The notes beneath the pieces were generated by a model. The model was not told the DNA's origin and ran no database searches. It was given only the letters and a program-made list of their open reading frames with translations. 64,000 nucleotides of DNA from Mesorhizobium sp. 131-2-1. Lineage in GTDB: Bacteria; Pseudomonadota; Alphaproteobacteria; Rhizobiales; Rhizobiaceae. Both the position numbers and the translations under genes were made by a program. Numbering within the stretch: the stretch's first letter is position 1; every line of letters begins with the position of its first letter. Shown piece by piece: positions 61,658 to 64,000 of the stretch. Location: NCBI RefSeq assembly GCF_016756535.1, contig NZ_AP023247.1, positions 1,426,001-1,490,000 of the forward strand, written 5' to 3'.

Positions 61658-61793
61658 TGAAGCCTTCCTTCACCACATCAGGGCTGCCGCCGCAAAACCC
61701 GCTCGTTTACGCGCTTTTAAGTCGCGATTCAGCGGTTAGGGCGATCATCGCTGAAATGTCAATTCTTGTTTCGCACGTGCGAACAGCCCATAA

Positions 61794-62423
61794 ATGGGTG
61801 AGATGAAGCCGTATCCCAAATATTTCGAGAAAATCCGCATCCGGCCGGAGAAGGACGCGGAGCTGAAGTCGCGCGCGCCGATCTGCCAGTGGGACGGTTG
61901 CAAGGAGGCCGGCACCCATCGCGCGCCGGTCGGGCGGCTGAAGGAGGGCGAGTATTTCCGCTTCTGCTTCGAGCACGTGCGCGAGTACAACAAAGGCTTC
62001 AACTACTTCTCCGGCGTGCCGGACACCGAGATCGCCCGCTTCCAGAAGGAGGCGCTGACCGGGCACCGGCCGACCTGGCGCATGGGCGCCAATGGCGGCG
62101 GGATGCGCTCGGCGCCTGATTTCGCCCAGCAGCGCTCCGGACGTGCCGGCTACTACAACCGCATGCGTGACCCCTTCAACCTGTTCAACGGGCCCAAGGA
62201 TCCGCGAGAGGCGCGCGAGCGCAAGGCCAAGCCGCTTGAGGCCAAGGCACTGGAAACGCTTGGCCTTGATACAAAGGCGACTGGCAAGGATATCAAGGCG
62301 CGCTATAAGGAATTGGTGAAGCGTCACCATCCGGATGCGAATGGCGGCGACAGGGGTTCGGAAGACCGGTTCCGCGATGTGCTGCAGGCCTATCGCGTGC
62401 TCAAACAGGCAGGATTGTGCTGA
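61794..62423 (+). CDS. J-domain (DnaJ-like) protein
   Basis: A 209-aa protein with the J domain at its C-terminus (about residues 150-207), including the HPD motif in VKRHHPDANGG. The N-terminal part (PICQWDGCKEAGTHRAP, FRFCFEHVREYNKGFNYF) contains paired Cys/His that may bind metal. This C-terminal J arrangement is conserved in rhizobia beside cobS. It should stimulate DnaK. Start is ATG 61794 or ATG 61803. Confidence 0.88.
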   Translation: MGEMKPYPKYFEKIRIRPEKDAELKSRAPICQWDGCKEAGTHRAPVGRLKEGEYFRFCFEHVREYNKGFNYFSGVPDTEIARFQKEALTGHRPTWRMGANGGGMRSAPDFAQQRSGRAGYYNRMRDPFNLFNGPKDPREARERKAKPLEAKALETLGLDTKATGKDIKARYKELVKRHHPDANGGDRGSEDRFRDVLQAYRVLKQAGLC

Positions 62424-62546
62424 GCGGCCCTACGGTTCGTGTCGTTTTCCAACTTTCATAAGGTTGGAAAAGGCTCTAAGACCGCCCCCGAACAAAATCG
62501 ATTGCCGGCGAAATCAGCCATTTCGCCCGTGGAGACGTGGATAGAG

Positions 62547-63533
62547 ATGAACAAGGTCGACCGCGACATCGCCAACCTGCCCGACACGACAGTGTCGGTG
62601 AAGGACAAATTCGGCTTCGACTCCAAGATGGTGGTCCCGGCCTATTCGGTATCTTCGGAGCACGTTCCGGATGTCGACCCCGACTATCTGTTCGACAAGA
62701 ACACGACGATGGCGATCCTTGCCGGCTTTGCCTACAACCGCCGCGTCATGGTGTCGGGCTATCACGGCACCGGCAAGTCGACCCATATCGAGCAGGTCGC
62801 CGCGCGCCTCAACTGGCCGTGCGTGCGCGTCAATCTCGACAGCCATGTCAGCCGCATTGATCTCGTCGGCAAGGACGCCATCGTCGTCAAGGACGGGCTG
62901 CAAATCACCGAATTCCGCGACGGCATCCTACCCTGGGCCTACCAGCACAATGTCGCGCTCTGCTTCGACGAATATGACGCCGGCCGTCCGGACGTGATGT
63001 TCGTCATCCAGCGCGTGCTGGAATCGTCGGGCCGCCTCACGCTGCTCGACCAGAGCCGGGTCATCCGCCCGCATCCGGCCTTCCGGCTGTTCGCCACCGC
63101 CAACACGGTGGGGCTCGGCGACACGACCGGCCTGTACCACGGCACGCAGCAGATCAACCAGGCGCAGATGGACCGCTGGTCGATCGTCACCACGCTGAAC
63201 TACCTGCCGCACGACAACGAGGTGAACATCGTTCTGGCCAAGGCCAAGCACTATCGCGACAGCAAGGGCAAGGACATCGTCAACAAGATGGTGCGCGTCG
63301 CCGACATGACGCGCTCGGCCTTCATCAATGGCGACCTGTCGACGGTGATGAGCCCGCGCACCGTGATCACCTGGGCCGAGAATGCCGAGATCTTCGGCGA
63401 TATCGGCATGGCCTTCCGGCTGACCTTCCTCAACAAATGCGACGAGCTGGAGCGTTCGGTGGTCGCCGAATTCTACCAGCGCGCCTTCGGCGAAGATTTG
63501 CCGGAATCGGCCGCCAACGTCGTGCTGGGCTAA
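62547..63533 (+). CDS. cobS: Cobaltochelatase subunit CobS
   Basis: A 328-aa AAA+ ATPase. Walker A is [13 protein letters not shown], Walker B is [14 protein letters not shown], with sensor residues in [14 protein letters not shown]. With CobT and CobN it inserts cobalt into hydrogenobyrinate a,c-diamide in aerobic B12 synthesis. The frame is open upstream, but ATG 62547 gives the normal N-terminus. cobT starts 60 bases downstream. Confidence 0.96.
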   Translation: MNKVDRDIANLPDTTVSVKDKFGFDSKMVVPAYSVSSEHVPDVDPDYLFDKNTTMAILAGFAYNRRVMVSGYHGTGKSTHIEQVAARLNWPCVRVNLDSHVSRIDLVGKDAIVVKDGLQITEFRDGILPWAYQHNVALCFDEYDAGRPDVMFVIQRVLESSGRLTLLDQSRVIRPHPAFRLFATANTVGLGDTTGLYHGTQQINQAQMDRWSIVTTLNYLPHDNEVNIVLAKAKHYRDSKGKDIVNKMVRVADMTRSAFINGDLSTVMSPRTVITWAENAEIFGDIGMAFRLTFLNKCDELERSVVAEFYQRAFGEDLPESAANVVLG

Positions 63534-63593
63534 GAGCGCGATGTCAGAAGGCCACGCGGCTTTCCGGACAAGATCGTGCTCCAGGGATGATTG

Positions 63594-64000
63594 ATGGCGG
63601 GTCCGGGCGACAATACGCGCAACAAGCCGAAGAACGGGTCTGAAGCCGACAGCTTCAAGCGCTCGGTCACCGTCTGCATGCGCGCCATCGCCGGCGACAA
63701 GGATCTCGAAGTCGGTTTCGCCAAGGACCGGCCTGCGCTCGCCGGCAGCCGCGCCCGATTGCCCGAGCTGCCGAAGAAGGCCTCGAAGGCCGATATCGCC
63801 ATCACCCGTGGTCTCGGCGATTCCATGGCGCTGAAGCGCGCCTGCCACGATCAGCGCATCCACAGCAAGCTGGCGCCCGAGGGCAAGCTGGCGCGCTCGA
63901 TCTACGACGCGGTCGAGCAGGCCCGCGTCGAGGCGATCGGCAGCCGCGCCATGCAGGGCGTGGCCGACAATATCGGCTCGATGCTGGAGGACAAATACGC
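63594..64000 (+). CDS. cobT: Cobaltochelatase subunit CobT, truncated by the window edge
   Basis: The first 135 residues are visible, with the frame open to the end. [24 protein letters not shown] and [22 protein letters not shown] match the CobT N-terminus. CobT, a MIDAS-domain protein, forms the chaperone ring with CobS. AGGG precedes ATG 63594. Confidence 0.95.
   Translation, partial: MAGPGDNTRNKPKNGSEADSFKRSVTVCMRAIAGDKDLEVGFAKDRPALAGSRARLPELPKKASKADIAITRGLGDSMALKRACHDQRIHSKLAPEGKLARSIYDAVEQARVEAIGSRAMQGVADNIGSMLEDKY

Overview
The window looks like a chromosomal segment of a Mesorhizobium-type alphaproteobacterium (Rhizobiales). The reasons are the high G+C coding bias, the aroK-aroB-CorC and xerD-accA neighbourhoods, a cobS-cobT pair for aerobic cobaltochelatase, a BolA/J-domain/cobS order, and several copies of a rhizobial intergenic palindrome. 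The genus is inferred from gene content. No symbiosis, nitrogen-fixation or conjugation genes are seen.

Layout. (1) 1-4.4 kb: a two-component system (response regulator and a PAS/GAF histidine kinase cut by the window edge) divergent from an unusual response regulator that has lost its phosphorylation residues, then small membrane proteins and an L,D-transpeptidase. (2) 4.4-9.4 kb: an RND efflux pump operon with a divergent TetR repressor and a perfect operator. (3) 9.5-18.9 kb: a phosphate permease, 3-hydroxybutyrate dehydrogenase, chromate resistance (ChrB-like and ChrA), and an envelope/redox cluster (Tat metallophosphoesterase, broken cupredoxin, ECF sigma, anti-sigma, Tat multicopper oxidase). 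(4) 19-25 kb: a GntR-controlled CUT1 sugar ABC transporter with a dihydrodipicolinate-synthase-family aldolase, followed by a polyamine permease remnant. (5) 25.3-27.9 kb: a TupA-like ATP-grasp protein and a PuuB-like oxidoreductase. (6) 27,972-44,212: a 16.2-kb integrated island. (7) 44.2-64 kb: mostly housekeeping genes, including a tRNA-Arg(CCU), an M20 amidohydrolase, DacF-like carboxypeptidase, COG0523 GTPase, TusA, a second L,D-transpeptidase, an orphan RiPP-like precursor, accA, xerD, aroK, aroB, a CBS/CorC protein, the SpoVR/DUF444/PrkA stress set, BolA, a J-domain protein, cobS and the start of cobT.

The island is the accessory part. It sits at the 3' end of tRNA-Arg(CCU), is bounded by an 18-bp direct repeat (one copy inside the tRNA), and carries a tyrosine integrase next to the tRNA. 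It has lower G+C than its surroundings by eye. Repeated TGTCTAAC octamers lie at both ends and may be integrase arm sites. Its cargo looks like DNA defence. There is a PLD-type nuclease, a membrane-anchored DUF2726 protein, a PD-(D/E)XK nuclease next to a D12-class adenine methyltransferase, and, converging on that methyltransferase with one base between the stop codons, a three-gene operon of a DGQHR-domain protein, an unrecognised 430-aa protein and another PD-(D/E)XK nuclease. A reverse transcriptase follows, co-transcribed with a ribbon-helix-helix protein whose promoter region carries a symmetric four-site operator. A second tyrosine recombinase and a frameshifted RarA/MgsA-C-like gene occupy the left end. 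The DGQHR/methyltransferase/nuclease block and the RHH-reverse transcriptase pair are the best candidates for an undescribed system.

All functional calls come from reading motifs in the translated sequence. No database search was run.
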